Assembly (NCBI GenBank): GCA_938042265.1
Contig: CALIRN010000243.1
Location: 1 to 20,872 of the forward strand
Direction: 5' to 3'
Source of the DNA: an uncultured Eubacteriaceae bacterium
Lineage (GTDB): Bacteria; Bacillota; Clostridia; Lachnospirales; CAG-274
Length of the DNA: 20,872 bases
Both the position numbers and the translations under genes were made by a program. Positions 14,605 through 20,811 of the stretch are shown in pieces. Under the pieces are notes generated by a model. It saw only the letters and a list, made by a program, of their open reading frames with translations. It was not told the DNA's origin and searched no databases. How positions within the stretch are numbered: the first letter of the stretch is position 1; each line of letters begins with the position of its first letter.

Positions 14605-14940
14605 TTAAAGGGTTGAAAAATAATTGATAAATTCAGGATAGAATATATATATGGTAAGTGTTGCAACCCATACAACCATTAATATACACAGCGCAATAAA
14701 TACCAAACGGCCGAAGGGTGAAAACTGTCCCATAATATTTTTCAGTGTAGGATCAAATTCCTCCTCAGGAGGTAAATCCCTTGCATCGGTTATATCAATT
14801 TTGTGAGATGCTTTTGATGGATTAACAGCCGTATCAGCAACCGTTTTATTGTTTGGTACGGCTATTGTAAGCTTGGCACCGAAGCCTGAGCAAAAGGTAG
14901 AATCATCATCAATTCTTTGTCCGCAGTATTTACAAAACAT
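14605..14940 (-). CDS. Membrane protein with degenerate N-terminal zinc ribbon
   Basis: The 111-residue protein opens with a zinc-ribbon pattern: C3-x2-C6 and C17-x2-F20, where the fourth cysteine of the usual CxxC...CxGCG motif is Phe. A polar linker (about 25-82, with an acidic PPEEEFD stretch) leads to a single C-terminal membrane helix at about 83-105, followed by a short tail. Small clostridial proteins with an N-terminal ribbon and a membrane helix are common and mostly uncharacterised. The ATG follows AAGGAAGG. It lies 37 bases downstream of the secreted stalk-domain protein gene on the same strand with no terminator between, so the two are probably cotranscribed. Confidence 0.7.
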   Translation of the reverse strand: MFCKYCGQRIDDDSTFCSGFGAKLTIAVPNNKTVADTAVNPSKASHKIDITDARDLPPEEEFDPTLKNIMGQFSPFGRLVFIALCILMVVWVATLTIYIFYPEFINYFSTL

Positions 14941-14977
14941 ATAAAGCCTTCCTTTTTGTTTAATAAACTGATTAGCG

Positions 14978-16348
14978 TTACTTTTCTATGGTTACGGTTT
15001 TTGTTGCCGCATCATAGCTGACAGCACTGTCGGATATGCCCAAAGCGTTTGCCATAGCTCTCAGTGGCAAAAACAGTCTGCCGTTGGTAATCTGTGCAGG
15101 TGTGGAAATTTCCATTGAGGTATCCAGACCGTTTGAGGAAATATCAATTTTATTTTCACCTGCTGTGATTGATACCTCAATAAGATTATTTGGCGAAAGT
15201 GATGCGGTTTTGCTTTGTGCGTCATAGCTGATATCATCATCACTTATACCCATTGCATTGGCAAGCGCACGCAAAGGAAGCATTGTGCTGCCGTTGGAAA
15301 TATATGCAGGTACATCAAGGGGATATACATTATTGTCAATTGTATAGCCGTTAGCGCCTATTTGTATTTTAATAAGGACTGGGTCTTGCTTAACGGTTGT
15401 TTCAATAGTTGTTTTGGAGGTTGTTTCTGCAGTAGTTGTTTCGGTTGTACTTTCCGCAGTTGTTGTTGAGGAAAGAGTTTCTGCCTCTTTATTGTAGGAG
15501 GCTACCGCAAGGCTGCTGTTTAAAGGTACCATGCTAGCGGTAAAGGTAGTTTTTAAAAGAACAACGCTGAATTTTGAGTCGGATTTGCGTGTTACACCGA
15601 TACCCTCCAGTATAATTTCACCGCTTGTTTTTGGTGTGTCACCTGTAATAGTAATGTATGCCTTTGCTGAATTACTTTTATCCACATCAAATTTTACAAG
15701 ATTATCAAACTTGCCCGTACCCGTAATATTTACGTCACCCGTAAAGTGGAAGCCTGTGTCAAGCTCCAGTGTAAATTTCTGATTTGCCTTGTAAGATTGT
15801 GTTGAAGTATCGGTAACAGTGATTTTTTTTAGCTGACCTGACTGGTTAAGCCCTGCTTTATTTCCATGTACCGTCAGTCTGCCGTCAATAGCCTTTGCAA
15901 TGAGAACATTGCCTGAGGAAACGGTAGTTTCATTGCCGTCTATGAGAACTCTTATTTCGCCGGCATCTTTAATTGTGCAGTTTATGGGAAGATAAATATT
16001 GCGTCCTCCGCCGAAATTGATTTCGTCACTGCCTGTACCTACATCAACAATAATTTCAAGAGTGGTTTTGTTAATCTTGTTATAGGTTACACCGTTTTGT
16101 ATAGTACCGCTGTTGCCGTAATCCCATTCTGCACCTGAGAGCTGTGCATAAAAGATTAAGTCCTCGGTATGGTCACGAGACCAACCTATAGCTACTACGG
16201 GTACATCGTCGCCGTTAAGGCTTTCGTTTACCTTCACATTTTTAACATCTGATTTGTAGCGCCATATACTACAGGCTGCACTTACGTAATTTATTGAAAA
16301 TAACATACCTGTTAATAATACGGCTAAAAAAAGTATTTTTTTGCTCAT
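14978..16348 (-). CDS. Secreted protein with two copper-amine-oxidase-N-type stalk repeats
   Basis: The 456-residue product has a signal peptide (residues 1-25; KKILFLAVLLTGMLFSINYVSAA). A beta-rich region of unknown type follows (about 26-290), with two similar stretches of strands. A Thr/Glu/Ser linker (about 292-320) leads to two C-terminal modules of the copper amine oxidase N-terminal (stalk) family at about 330-390 and 400-456. Each module has the pattern NG-x3-LPLRAxANAxGISD followed by SYDAxxKTxxI. In clostridia these modules occur on extracellular or wall-associated proteins and do not imply amine oxidase activity. AGGAGG precedes the ATG, and a good promoter lies at 16379-16407. The linker style is close to that of the secreted protein at 3415-4155. 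Confidence 0.82.
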   Translation of the reverse strand: MSKKILFLAVLLTGMLFSINYVSAACSIWRYKSDVKNVKVNESLNGDDVPVVAIGWSRDHTEDLIFYAQLSGAEWDYGNSGTIQNGVTYNKINKTTLEIIVDVGTGSDEINFGGGRNIYLPINCTIKDAGEIRVLIDGNETTVSSGNVLIAKAIDGRLTVHGNKAGLNQSGQLKKITVTDTSTQSYKANQKFTLELDTGFHFTGDVNITGTGKFDNLVKFDVDKSNSAKAYITITGDTPKTSGEIILEGIGVTRKSDSKFSVVLLKTTFTASMVPLNSSLAVASYNKEAETLSSTTTAESTTETTTAETTSKTTIETTVKQDPVLIKIQIGANGYTIDNNVYPLDVPAYISNGSTMLPLRALANAMGISDDDISYDAQSKTASLSPNNLIEVSITAGENKIDISSNGLDTSMEISTPAQITNGRLFLPLRAMANALGISDSAVSYDAATKTVTIEK

Positions 16349-16378
16349 AATCTGTCCTCCTGAATATCTGTTAAATTA

Positions 16379-16407
16379 ATGGTATCACCAAATTGTTAAT
16401 CTGTCAA
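16379..16407 (-). promoter_or_regulatory. Promoter of the stalk-domain protein gene
   Basis: On the minus strand TTGACA (plus 16402-16407) and TACCAT (plus 16379-16384) are 17 bases apart with an extended TG. It is divergent from the mazG promoter. Confidence 0.7.
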
Positions 16408-16468
16408 AGTAATTTTTATTAAAAAATGTTGAAGCTTTTATTAATATGCAGGAAACATATACTGTAAG

Positions 16469-16497
16469 TTGACAAATAATTGTATAAAATTTATAAT
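16469..16497 (+). promoter_or_regulatory. Consensus promoter of mazG-hup-rqcP
   Basis: TTGACA at 16469-16474 and TATAAT at 16492-16497 are both perfect with a 17-base spacer. Confidence 0.85.
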
Positions 16498-16548
16498 TAA
16501 GGACGATATAATGATATATACGGTATTACTTTGCTAAAGGAGGCAATG

Positions 16549-17271
16549 ATGATGGATAAAAAGCAATATACCTTTTCCGATTTTGTAAATATAATGGAAA
16601 GGCTGACAGCTCCCGATGGCTGCCCATGGGACAGGGTACAGACCCATGAAAGCCTTAAAAGATATATGATTGAAGAATGCTATGAGGCGGTTGACGCAAT
16701 AAACAACAAGGACAGCGGTAACCTTTGTGAGGAACTGGGTGATGTAATGCTGCAGGTAGTATTTCACTCAATAATTGCAAAAAATGAGGGGCGTTTTGAC
16801 ATAAATGATGTAATCAGCGGTATCTCGGATAAAATGATTAACAGGCACAGGCATATATTCGGTGATGTGACTGCAAATACTCCAGAGGAGGTTTTAAAAA
16901 GCTGGGAGGAAATCAAAAAAGAGGAAAAGGGATATGAAAGTGAAACTGCACAGCTTAAAAGCATACCAAAATCACTGCCTGCTCTCATGAGGTGCGAAAA
17001 GGTTTTGGGTAAGGCGGAAAAGCTCAGAGGCGGGGGATTGGATATGGAAGATTTGCACTTTAAGGCGGAGGAAGCCTTGGAGGAACTTAAAGGCTGTAAA
17101 AATATGTCTGAAGAGGAAAAAATGGATAAAATTGGCAAAATTTTGTTCCTGATTACAAATATTTCAAGAAAAAATGAAATAAATCCTGAATTTGCCTTGA
17201 CAAATGCCGTAGAAACGTATATAAATAGATTTGAGTGTATTGAAAATGCCGATAAGCCCAAGTTTAATTAA
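16549..17271 (+). CDS. mazG: Nucleoside triphosphate pyrophosphohydrolase
   Basis: MazG hydrolyses NTPs and dNTPs to monophosphates, limiting misincorporation and, in some bacteria, ppGpp. The product of about 240 residues carries two MazG-type helical repeats. The first has LTAPDGCPWDRVQTHESL followed by the metal-binding EECYEAVDAI and CEELGDVMLQV acidic motifs (ExxE and ExxD), then NRHRHIFGDV, all typical. The second half (KSLPALMRCEKVLGKAEKL, then acidic helices) is more diverged, as usual. Three ATG codons in a row (16546, 16549, 16552) follow AGGAGG at 2, 5 and 8 bases; the second or third is most likely used. It heads a cluster with hup and rqcP that resembles the mazG-rqcP neighbourhood of Bacillus. 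Confidence 0.94.
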   Translation: MMDKKQYTFSDFVNIMERLTAPDGCPWDRVQTHESLKRYMIEECYEAVDAINNKDSGNLCEELGDVMLQVVFHSIIAKNEGRFDINDVISGISDKMINRHRHIFGDVTANTPEEVLKSWEEIKKEEKGYESETAQLKSIPKSLPALMRCEKVLGKAEKLRGGGLDMEDLHFKAEEALEELKGCKNMSEEEKMDKIGKILFLITNISRKNEINPEFALTNAVETYINRFECIENADKPKFN

Positions 17272-17337
17272 GAGGATACGCAGACAAAGGACTTAAAGGT
17301 ATTTTACATTTTATTATATTAAAGGAGGATATTTTTA

Positions 17338-17613
17338 ATGAACAAAACAGATTTAGTTGCAAAGATGGCAGAGGTGTCAGGACTTAGCAAGAAGGACTCT
17401 GAAAAGGCTCTTAAGGCTTTTGAGGAGGTTGTTACTGCTGAGCTCGTTGCAGGCGGCGATGTAAGACTTGTAGGCTTTGGTACTTTTGATGTTAAGGAAA
17501 GGGCTGCTCATGAGGGTGTTAACCCACAGACTAAGGAGAAGATTACAATTGCAGCTTCCAAGGCTCCAAGATTTAAGGTTGGTAAGGCTCTTAAGGACGC
17601 TGTTAATAAGTAA
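17338..17613 (+). CDS. hup: HU-family DNA-binding protein
   Basis: The 91-residue product is a full-length HU, the small dimeric nucleoid protein. The N-terminal helices (MNKTDLVAKMAEVSGLSKKD) and the DNABII signature region GFGTFDVKERAAHEGVNPQT are intact. The flexible DNA-binding arm ends in PRFKVGKALKDAVN. The arm has Glu/Ala (HEGVN) where many HUs have RxGRNP; this variation is common in clostridia. AAAGGAGG precedes the ATG at good spacing, and the codons are strongly biased towards AAG, GCT and GTT, as expected of an abundant protein. It lies 66 bases after mazG and is closed by a strong terminator, so rqcP probably receives reduced readthrough. Confidence 0.97.
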   Translation: MNKTDLVAKMAEVSGLSKKDSEKALKAFEEVVTAELVAGGDVRLVGFGTFDVKERAAHEGVNPQTKEKITIAASKAPRFKVGKALKDAVNK

Positions 17614-17664
17614 TATTTAACTGAGGCTTTTTGTATGTGACTGACACATACATACGTTTAAATG

Positions 17665-17701
17665 CCCGGCGTATAGCTTTGCTGTAGCCGGGTATTTTTT
17701 T
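17665..17701 (+). terminator. Terminator after hup
   Basis: CCCGGC (17665-17670) pairs with GCCGGG (17687-17692), and an inner stem TATAGC/GCTGTA closes a TTT loop. Seven T run from 17695 to 17701. It sits between hup and rqcP, giving polar control inside the cluster. Confidence 0.88.
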
Positions 17702-17720
17702 CTGACAAGGAGGGTTTAGT

Positions 17721-17960
17721 ATGAGGCTTGATAAATATCTTAAAGTCAGTAGAATTATTAAACGCAGGACTGTGGCAAATGAAGCCTGCGATGCGGGCAG
17801 AGTTACGGTAAACGGAAAGGTGGCAAGGGCATCCCTTGATGTTAAGGTGGGGGACGTAATAGAAATTGCCTTTGGCAACAATACTACAAGGGTAGAGGTG
17901 CTCTCAGTTAAGGAAAGTGTAAGAAAGGACGAGGCGCAGCTTATGTATAAGGGTCTCTAG
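17721..17960 (+). CDS. rqcP: S4-domain ribosome quality control protein
   Basis: The 79-residue protein is essentially one S4 RNA-binding domain: MRLDKYLKVSRIIKRRTVANEAC, then GRVTVNGKVARASLDVKVGDVIEI. This matches B. subtilis RqcP (YabO), which binds stalled 50S-peptidyl-tRNA complexes and works with RqcH to add alanine tails to nascent chains. E. coli Hsp15 is the distant relative. It is slightly shorter at the C-terminus than the 86-residue Bacillus protein. AAGGAGG precedes the ATG. In Bacillus it follows mazG and precedes yabP-yabQ-divIC. Here the downstream genes are absent and the next 250 bases hold terminators and an insertion-sequence relic, suggesting a rearrangement breakpoint. 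Confidence 0.93.
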   Translation: MRLDKYLKVSRIIKRRTVANEACDAGRVTVNGKVARASLDVKVGDVIEIAFGNNTTRVEVLSVKESVRKDEAQLMYKGL

Positions 17961-18040
17961 GAGCTGCGTTTTGATAATTCCCGTTTGGATGAGGCCGTTT
18001 CAAGTTTTGTGTAAACGTTAAAAACTGATATATTTAATAG

Positions 18041-18078
18041 CAAGGATAGGACAAGGCAGAATGTTCTATCCTTGTTTA
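18041..18078 (+). terminator. Probable terminator downstream of rqcP
   Basis: CAAGGATAG (18041-18049) pairs with CTATCCTTG (18066-18074), followed by TTTAT. The T run is short, and the loop is 16 bases long. Confidence 0.55.
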
Positions 18079-18110
18079 TAGTATACTGAAGTCCCAAATA
18101 TACTGAGTAA

Positions 18111-18185
18111 GTAATAAAAATAATATATACTACTAATACCGTAGAAGGTTTTAATCGTCAGCTACGTAAGGTAACCAAAAATAAA
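18111..18185 (+). mobile_element. Relic of an IS256-family (Mutator-type) transposase
   Basis: One frame reads VIKIIYTTNTVEGFNRQLRK then VTKNK. This closely matches the conserved stretch near the C-terminal end of IS256-family transposases (consensus IYTTNAxExxNRQxRKVTKxK), which includes the catalytic glutamate (the E of TVEGF). A stop (TAA, 18108-18110) lies immediately upstream in frame, and the homology ends abruptly at 18185. Only about 25 of roughly 400 codons survive. No terminal inverted repeats are seen around it. It marks past insertion and decay just after rqcP. Confidence 0.82.
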
Positions 18186-18215
18186 TCAACCTGTGTCGAC
18201 TTTTTCTGCATGTTG

Positions 18216-18254
18216 AAACAGCCTCACTTATTTTTCATAAGGAGGCTGTTTTTT
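18216..18254. terminator. Strong hairpin terminator between the IS relic and flavodoxin
   Basis: AACAGCCTC (18217-18225) pairs with GAGGCTGTT (18242-18250), and an inner CTTAT/ATAAG stem closes a five-base loop. Six T follow on the plus strand (18249-18254). The minus strand has only TTT but lies 17 bases past the flavodoxin stop, so it probably terminates that gene too. Confidence 0.8.
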
Positions 18255-18270
18255 ACTATGTATAAGCTAA

Positions 18271-18696
18271 TTATTGTGCAAGTGCCTTACCAAGGGCTTC
18301 ACACTTTTCCTCAGCATCTGCATCGGGGGCATCGGTACAAATTACACTTTCACAAGCAAGTAACGCACCGGCAGCCTTGCAGCTTTCTTCCCAGTTTCGC
18401 ATCCACTCACCGTCACCCCAGCCATAAGAGCCGAAAAGGGCAATTTTTTTGCCGCTGAGCTTAGCCTCGCAATCCGTAAATAAAGGCTCAAACTCGCTTT
18501 CTTCAAGCTGCTCAGCTCCCATAGCAGGGCAGCCGAAGGCTATAGCGTCAAAGCTGTCAATATTGTCAGCTGTAAATTCGGCACTGGTAAATACACTAAC
18601 CTCTGCCCCCGCTGCCTTTGCACCATCGGATACCTTTGTGGCCATAGCCTCTGTATTGCCTGTGCCGCTCCAATATACTACTGCAATTTTACTCAT
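18271..18696 (-). CDS. Flavodoxin
   Basis: The 141-residue protein is a short-chain flavodoxin, an FMN electron carrier that replaces ferredoxin when iron is scarce. The FMN phosphate loop SGTGNTEAM is at residues 10-18, the first FMN-flanking loop lies in FGCPAMGAEQLE, and the second aromatic loop is FGSYGWGDGEW. ATG 18696 is chosen because AAGAGG lies ten bases upstream; a longer start 18 bases upstream has no site. Its promoter is at 18811-18839, with two GTTAG-N4-CTAAC palindromes in the leader (18725-18740, 18788-18803) and an internal hairpin with a T tract (18750-18772). This fits iron-responsive repression, which is inference from the operator form and flavodoxin biology. Confidence 0.93.
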   Translation of the reverse strand: MSKIAVVYWSGTGNTEAMATKVSDGAKAAGAEVSVFTSAEFTADNIDSFDAIAFGCPAMGAEQLEESEFEPLFTDCEAKLSGKKIALFGSYGWGDGEWMRNWEESCKAAGALLACESVICTDAPDADAEEKCEALGKALAQ

Positions 18697-18724
18697 TTTA
18701 ATACCTCTTTTCATAAATAGATGT

Positions 18725-18740
18725 GTTAGCTTTGGCTAAC
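18725..18740. promoter_or_regulatory. Operator-like palindrome, proximal
   Basis: GTTAGC at 18725-18730, four bases, GCTAAC at 18735-18740: a perfect 6-4-6 inverted repeat in the flavodoxin leader, close to its ribosome site. The half-site resembles those of DtxR/IdeR-type metal repressors. Confidence 0.6.
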
Positions 18741-18749
18741 TTGGGCGCT

Positions 18750-18772
18750 GAAAAAATGAGGCAAATTGCCTC
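18750..18772 (-). terminator. Possible attenuator in the flavodoxin leader
   Basis: On the minus strand GAGGC-AATTT-GCCTC (plus 18758-18772) is a GC-rich hairpin directly followed by ATTTTTT (T tract at plus 18751-18756). It lies between the flavodoxin promoter and its start codon, and between the two operator-like palindromes. Confidence 0.5.
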
Positions 18773-18787
18773 GGTTTAATTCAATGC

Positions 18788-18803
18788 GTTAGTCTTTGCT
18801 AAC
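18788..18803. promoter_or_regulatory. Operator-like palindrome at the flavodoxin start site
   Basis: GTTAGT at 18788-18793, four bases, GCTAAC at 18798-18803: one mismatch from the proximal copy's half-sites. It begins eight bases after the -10 box, so a bound repressor would cover the transcription start. Confidence 0.65.
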
Positions 18804-18810
18804 TGAAATT

Positions 18811-18839
18811 AGTATAGCACAACCGCAATGTAATGTCAA
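18811..18839 (-). promoter_or_regulatory. Promoter of flavodoxin
   Basis: On the minus strand TTGACA (plus 18834-18839) and TATACT (plus 18811-18816) have a 17-base spacer. Confidence 0.8.
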
Positions 18840-18888
18840 ATATAAAATTATCTTTTTATAACGATAAAAACGACATATCAGCTTAATG

Positions 18889-18938
18889 AACTGACCCCCA
18901 AAAGTTAGACCCAAAAATCTAACGATTGGAGGTCGGTT
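18889..18938. repeat. Hairpin resembling an IS3-family terminal repeat
   Basis: AACTGACC (18889-18896) pairs with GGTCGGTT (18931-18938), CCAA with TTGG, and GTTAGA (18904-18909) with TCTAAC (18918-18923) around an eight-base loop. The left arm, reading GACCCCCAAAAGTTAGAC, resembles the ends of IS150-group IS3 elements. T6 follows on the plus strand (18937-18942), so it may also act as a terminator. It directly follows the stop of the minus-strand export gene. No transposase lies beside it. The IS3 link is from memory of end sequences. Confidence 0.5.
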
Positions 18939-18947
18939 TTTTATTAT

Positions 18948-19454
18948 TTAAAATAAGCTTATAATATATGGTATTCCGTAGCCGATAAAGCTCATAATAC
19001 AAAGAGCCATAAGTATGCCGAGAAAAACTGCAGGTACAGCCTTTTTTAACTTAATACCCATTAACGCTGCAATAAGCGCACCTGTCCATGCACCTGTTCC
19101 GGGAAGCGGAATACCGACAAACAGCATAAGTCCGAGAAACTCATATTTTTGTATGGTATCGCTTTTTCCCATAGCCTTATTTTCCAACCTTTCAACCATA
19201 GGGCGAAAAATTTTTGTTCTTTTTAGCCATTCAAAAATCGGTGTAATAAAAAGCAGAATAAAGGGTATAGGAATAATGTTACCCAAAAGGCAGATAAGCG
19301 CGCCTCTTATATATTCTATCTGTAAAAAGGACGCTGCCAGTATACCGCCACGCAGTTCCAGCAAGGGAAGCATAGAGATAAAAAAAACAACTCCCTCCGG
19401 CGAAAGACCTTTACTGTTTAAAATATCAATGACACTCTGTACCAAATGCTCCAT
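18948..19454 (-). CDS. Small multidrug-export family membrane protein (COG2426)
   Basis: The 168-residue product matches the Sm_multidrug_ex family (PF06695/COG2426). The hallmark ISMLPLLELRGGILAA is near residues 26-41, and a second conserved loop FVGIPLPGTGAWTGA sits between membrane segments, with helices at about 26-44, 50-75, 110-140 and 145-168. The family name is historical and the substrate is unknown; the paired LELRGG and PGTGAWTG loops recall DedA-like transport folds. ATG 19454 is used because AAGGAG lies eight bases upstream; a longer frame start at 19514 has no ribosome site. Its promoter is at 19536-19564. The gene ends 10 bases before the IS3-like hairpin. Confidence 0.88.
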   Translation of the reverse strand: MEHLVQSVIDILNSKGLSPEGVVFFISMLPLLELRGGILAASFLQIEYIRGALICLLGNIIPIPFILLFITPIFEWLKRTKIFRPMVERLENKAMGKSDTIQKYEFLGLMLFVGIPLPGTGAWTGALIAALMGIKLKKAVPAVFLGILMALCIMSFIGYGIPYIISLF

Positions 19455-19535
19455 AAAATAACTCCTTATAGAAAGCTGAACAAAATACAGCCTGAATTTT
19501 CCGACAAAAACCACTAGCTTTTGTCATACAAAAGT

Positions 19536-19564
19536 ATGTTATCATCTGTAGGGTTTATTGTCAA
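19536..19564 (-). promoter_or_regulatory. Promoter of the small multidrug-export gene
   Basis: On the minus strand TTGACA (plus 19559-19564) and TAACAT (plus 19536-19541) have a 17-base spacer with an extended TG. A 7-bp hairpin CTTTTGT/ACAAAAG follows in the leader near 19518-19534. Confidence 0.65.
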
Positions 19565-19603
19565 TAAAAATAATAAAGGGTATTTTAAATTTATTGCATA
19601 TAT

Positions 19604-19611
19604 GATATACT
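19604..19611 (+). promoter_or_regulatory. Extended -10 promoter of the acyltransferase gene
   Basis: TATACT at 19606-19611 is preceded by TGA in an extended -10 arrangement; no clear -35 is seen (TTTTAA at 19583-19588). Confidence 0.45.
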
Positions 19612-19644
19612 TAGGAAAAAATAAATTTCGGCATGGTGATAAAT

Positions 19645-20709
19645 ATGGATAAAAAATACTTTCCCTATATAGATGCTATACGCATAATATCAATGTTTGG
19701 CATAATAATTCTCCACAGGGCTTCTTACGGGCTGCGTGTATATTATTACTCAAAAACCTGGTGGGTTTTAAATATTATAACTGCCCTTTGTACCTGTGCC
19801 GTACCACTGTTTTTTATGATAAGCGGTGCATTGCTGCTTTCAGGCAATAAAACGGATGATATAGGCTATATGCTTAAAAAGCGCCTGCCTCATCTTGTTA
19901 TTCCTCTCCTGTTTTGGAGCCTTGCATGTATTGTGCGGGATTTTTATTATATACATAAAAATCTGCATATATTTAATGCCGAAGAGCTTTGGAATACCGT
20001 TGTAAGCATCATAGTCGGTCCTGCCGCAGTGCATTTATGGTTTATGTATGCGCTTATTCCTATTTATTTAATTGCTCCCTTTATACGCAGGATAATTTCG
20101 GATGAAAAGCTTGTAAAATATCTTATCTGCCTGTGGATAATCGGTTGTACGGTTAAAACCGCTTATATTGCTGTACCTGAAGCATTTAAAATTTACTTTA
20201 ATTTTGACCTTTTCAATAAGCTGCGTTATATTGACGGTTTTTTAGGTTATTTTGTACTGGGCTGGTATCTTCACCAAAGGGATATAAGAGTGAAAAATAT
20301 TACGCTGCTTACGGTTATATTATTTTTAACGCTGATAATATCGGCAGGCACCTGCTATGCTACCTATAAAAACGATGTCTACAGTGAAATTTTTAAATCC
20401 TATACAAGTATATGGGTTGTGATACTTTCCGCAGGGCTGTTTATTACAGCAAAAAATATTAAGGATATTCCGCAGGCTTTAAAAAAGCCCATGGCATATT
20501 TATCCTCCATTTCTATGGGTATATATATGTCGGGCAATTTTTTCCTAGGCATTATGCGTCAGGAGGGTATGACCTTTGATACTGCAAAAGGCTTTGTACT
20601 GTGCACGCTGTATACCGTTTTGCTTTGTGTTGTGTTTAATGGCATTTTCAGACAGCTTAAGCCTATATGCTATATAGCAACGGGAAACAGATACAAAGGC
20701 AGAAAATAA
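19645..20709 (+). CDS. Membrane acyltransferase, acyltransferase-3 family
   Basis: The 354-residue protein has about ten membrane segments and opens with the acyltransferase-3 pattern: KYFPYIDAIRIISMFGIIILH, with the Arg of the first helix and the His at its end, the proposed catalytic histidine. CAVPLFFMISGALLL follows, which is the conserved second-segment motif, then VHLWFMYALIPIYLIAP. The family moves acetyl or other acyl groups onto extracytoplasmic polysaccharides, peptidoglycan or lipids (OatA and WecH are relatives). No C-terminal SGNH domain is present, and the acceptor is unknown. ATG 19645 is preferred, with GGTGAT upstream; ATG 19633 would add four residues. It is the last gene seen; the four-hairpin element follows 10 bases after its stop. 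Confidence 0.88.
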   Translation: MDKKYFPYIDAIRIISMFGIIILHRASYGLRVYYYSKTWWVLNIITALCTCAVPLFFMISGALLLSGNKTDDIGYMLKKRLPHLVIPLLFWSLACIVRDFYYIHKNLHIFNAEELWNTVVSIIVGPAAVHLWFMYALIPIYLIAPFIRRIISDEKLVKYLICLWIIGCTVKTAYIAVPEAFKIYFNFDLFNKLRYIDGFLGYFVLGWYLHQRDIRVKNITLLTVILFLTLIISAGTCYATYKNDVYSEIFKSYTSIWVVILSAGLFITAKNIKDIPQALKKPMAYLSSISMGIYMSGNFFLGIMRQEGMTFDTAKGFVLCTLYTVLLCVVFNGIFRQLKPICYIATGNRYKGRK

Positions 20710-20719
20710 TTTTAAAAGT

Positions 20720-20811
20720 GGAGCTGTTGTGGCAGCTCCTCCAGCGTGTCGAAAAGGCGACACGCTGGCAAGAGATGCTTGCATTTCTTGCAGATGGGGT
20801 ACCGTGTACCC
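20720..20811. repeat. Four back-to-back hairpins (structured intergenic element)
   Basis: The stems follow each other almost without gaps. GGAGCTG (20720-20726) pairs with CAGCTCC (20733-20739). CCAGCGTGTCG (20741-20751) pairs with CGACACGCTGG (20758-20768). GCAAGAGATGC (20768-20778) pairs with GCATTTCTTGC (20781-20791; one G-U). GGGTAC (20797-20802) pairs with GTACCC (20806-20811). No T tract follows, so it is not a simple terminator. It could be a dispersed palindromic element or a structured RNA continuing past the window. The identity is unknown. Confidence 0.7.

Noticed and set aside
17961..18014. In-frame extension of rqcP past its TAG
   Set aside because: The 17 codons after the stop look protein-like, but the 79-residue product already matches the family length, so readthrough is not needed.
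18210..18458. Open frame continuing from the transposase relic into flavodoxin antisense
   Set aside because: It is in frame with the relic by chance, has no transposase similarity after 18185, and covers a terminator and the flavodoxin gene.
20545..20784. Minus-strand frame across the acyltransferase end and hairpins
   Set aside because: It overlaps a well-supported gene and its start lies inside the palindromes; the translation has no domain character.
20720..20811. Tandem hairpins as a CRISPR array
   Set aside because: The stems differ from one another, and there are no equal-length repeats or spacers.
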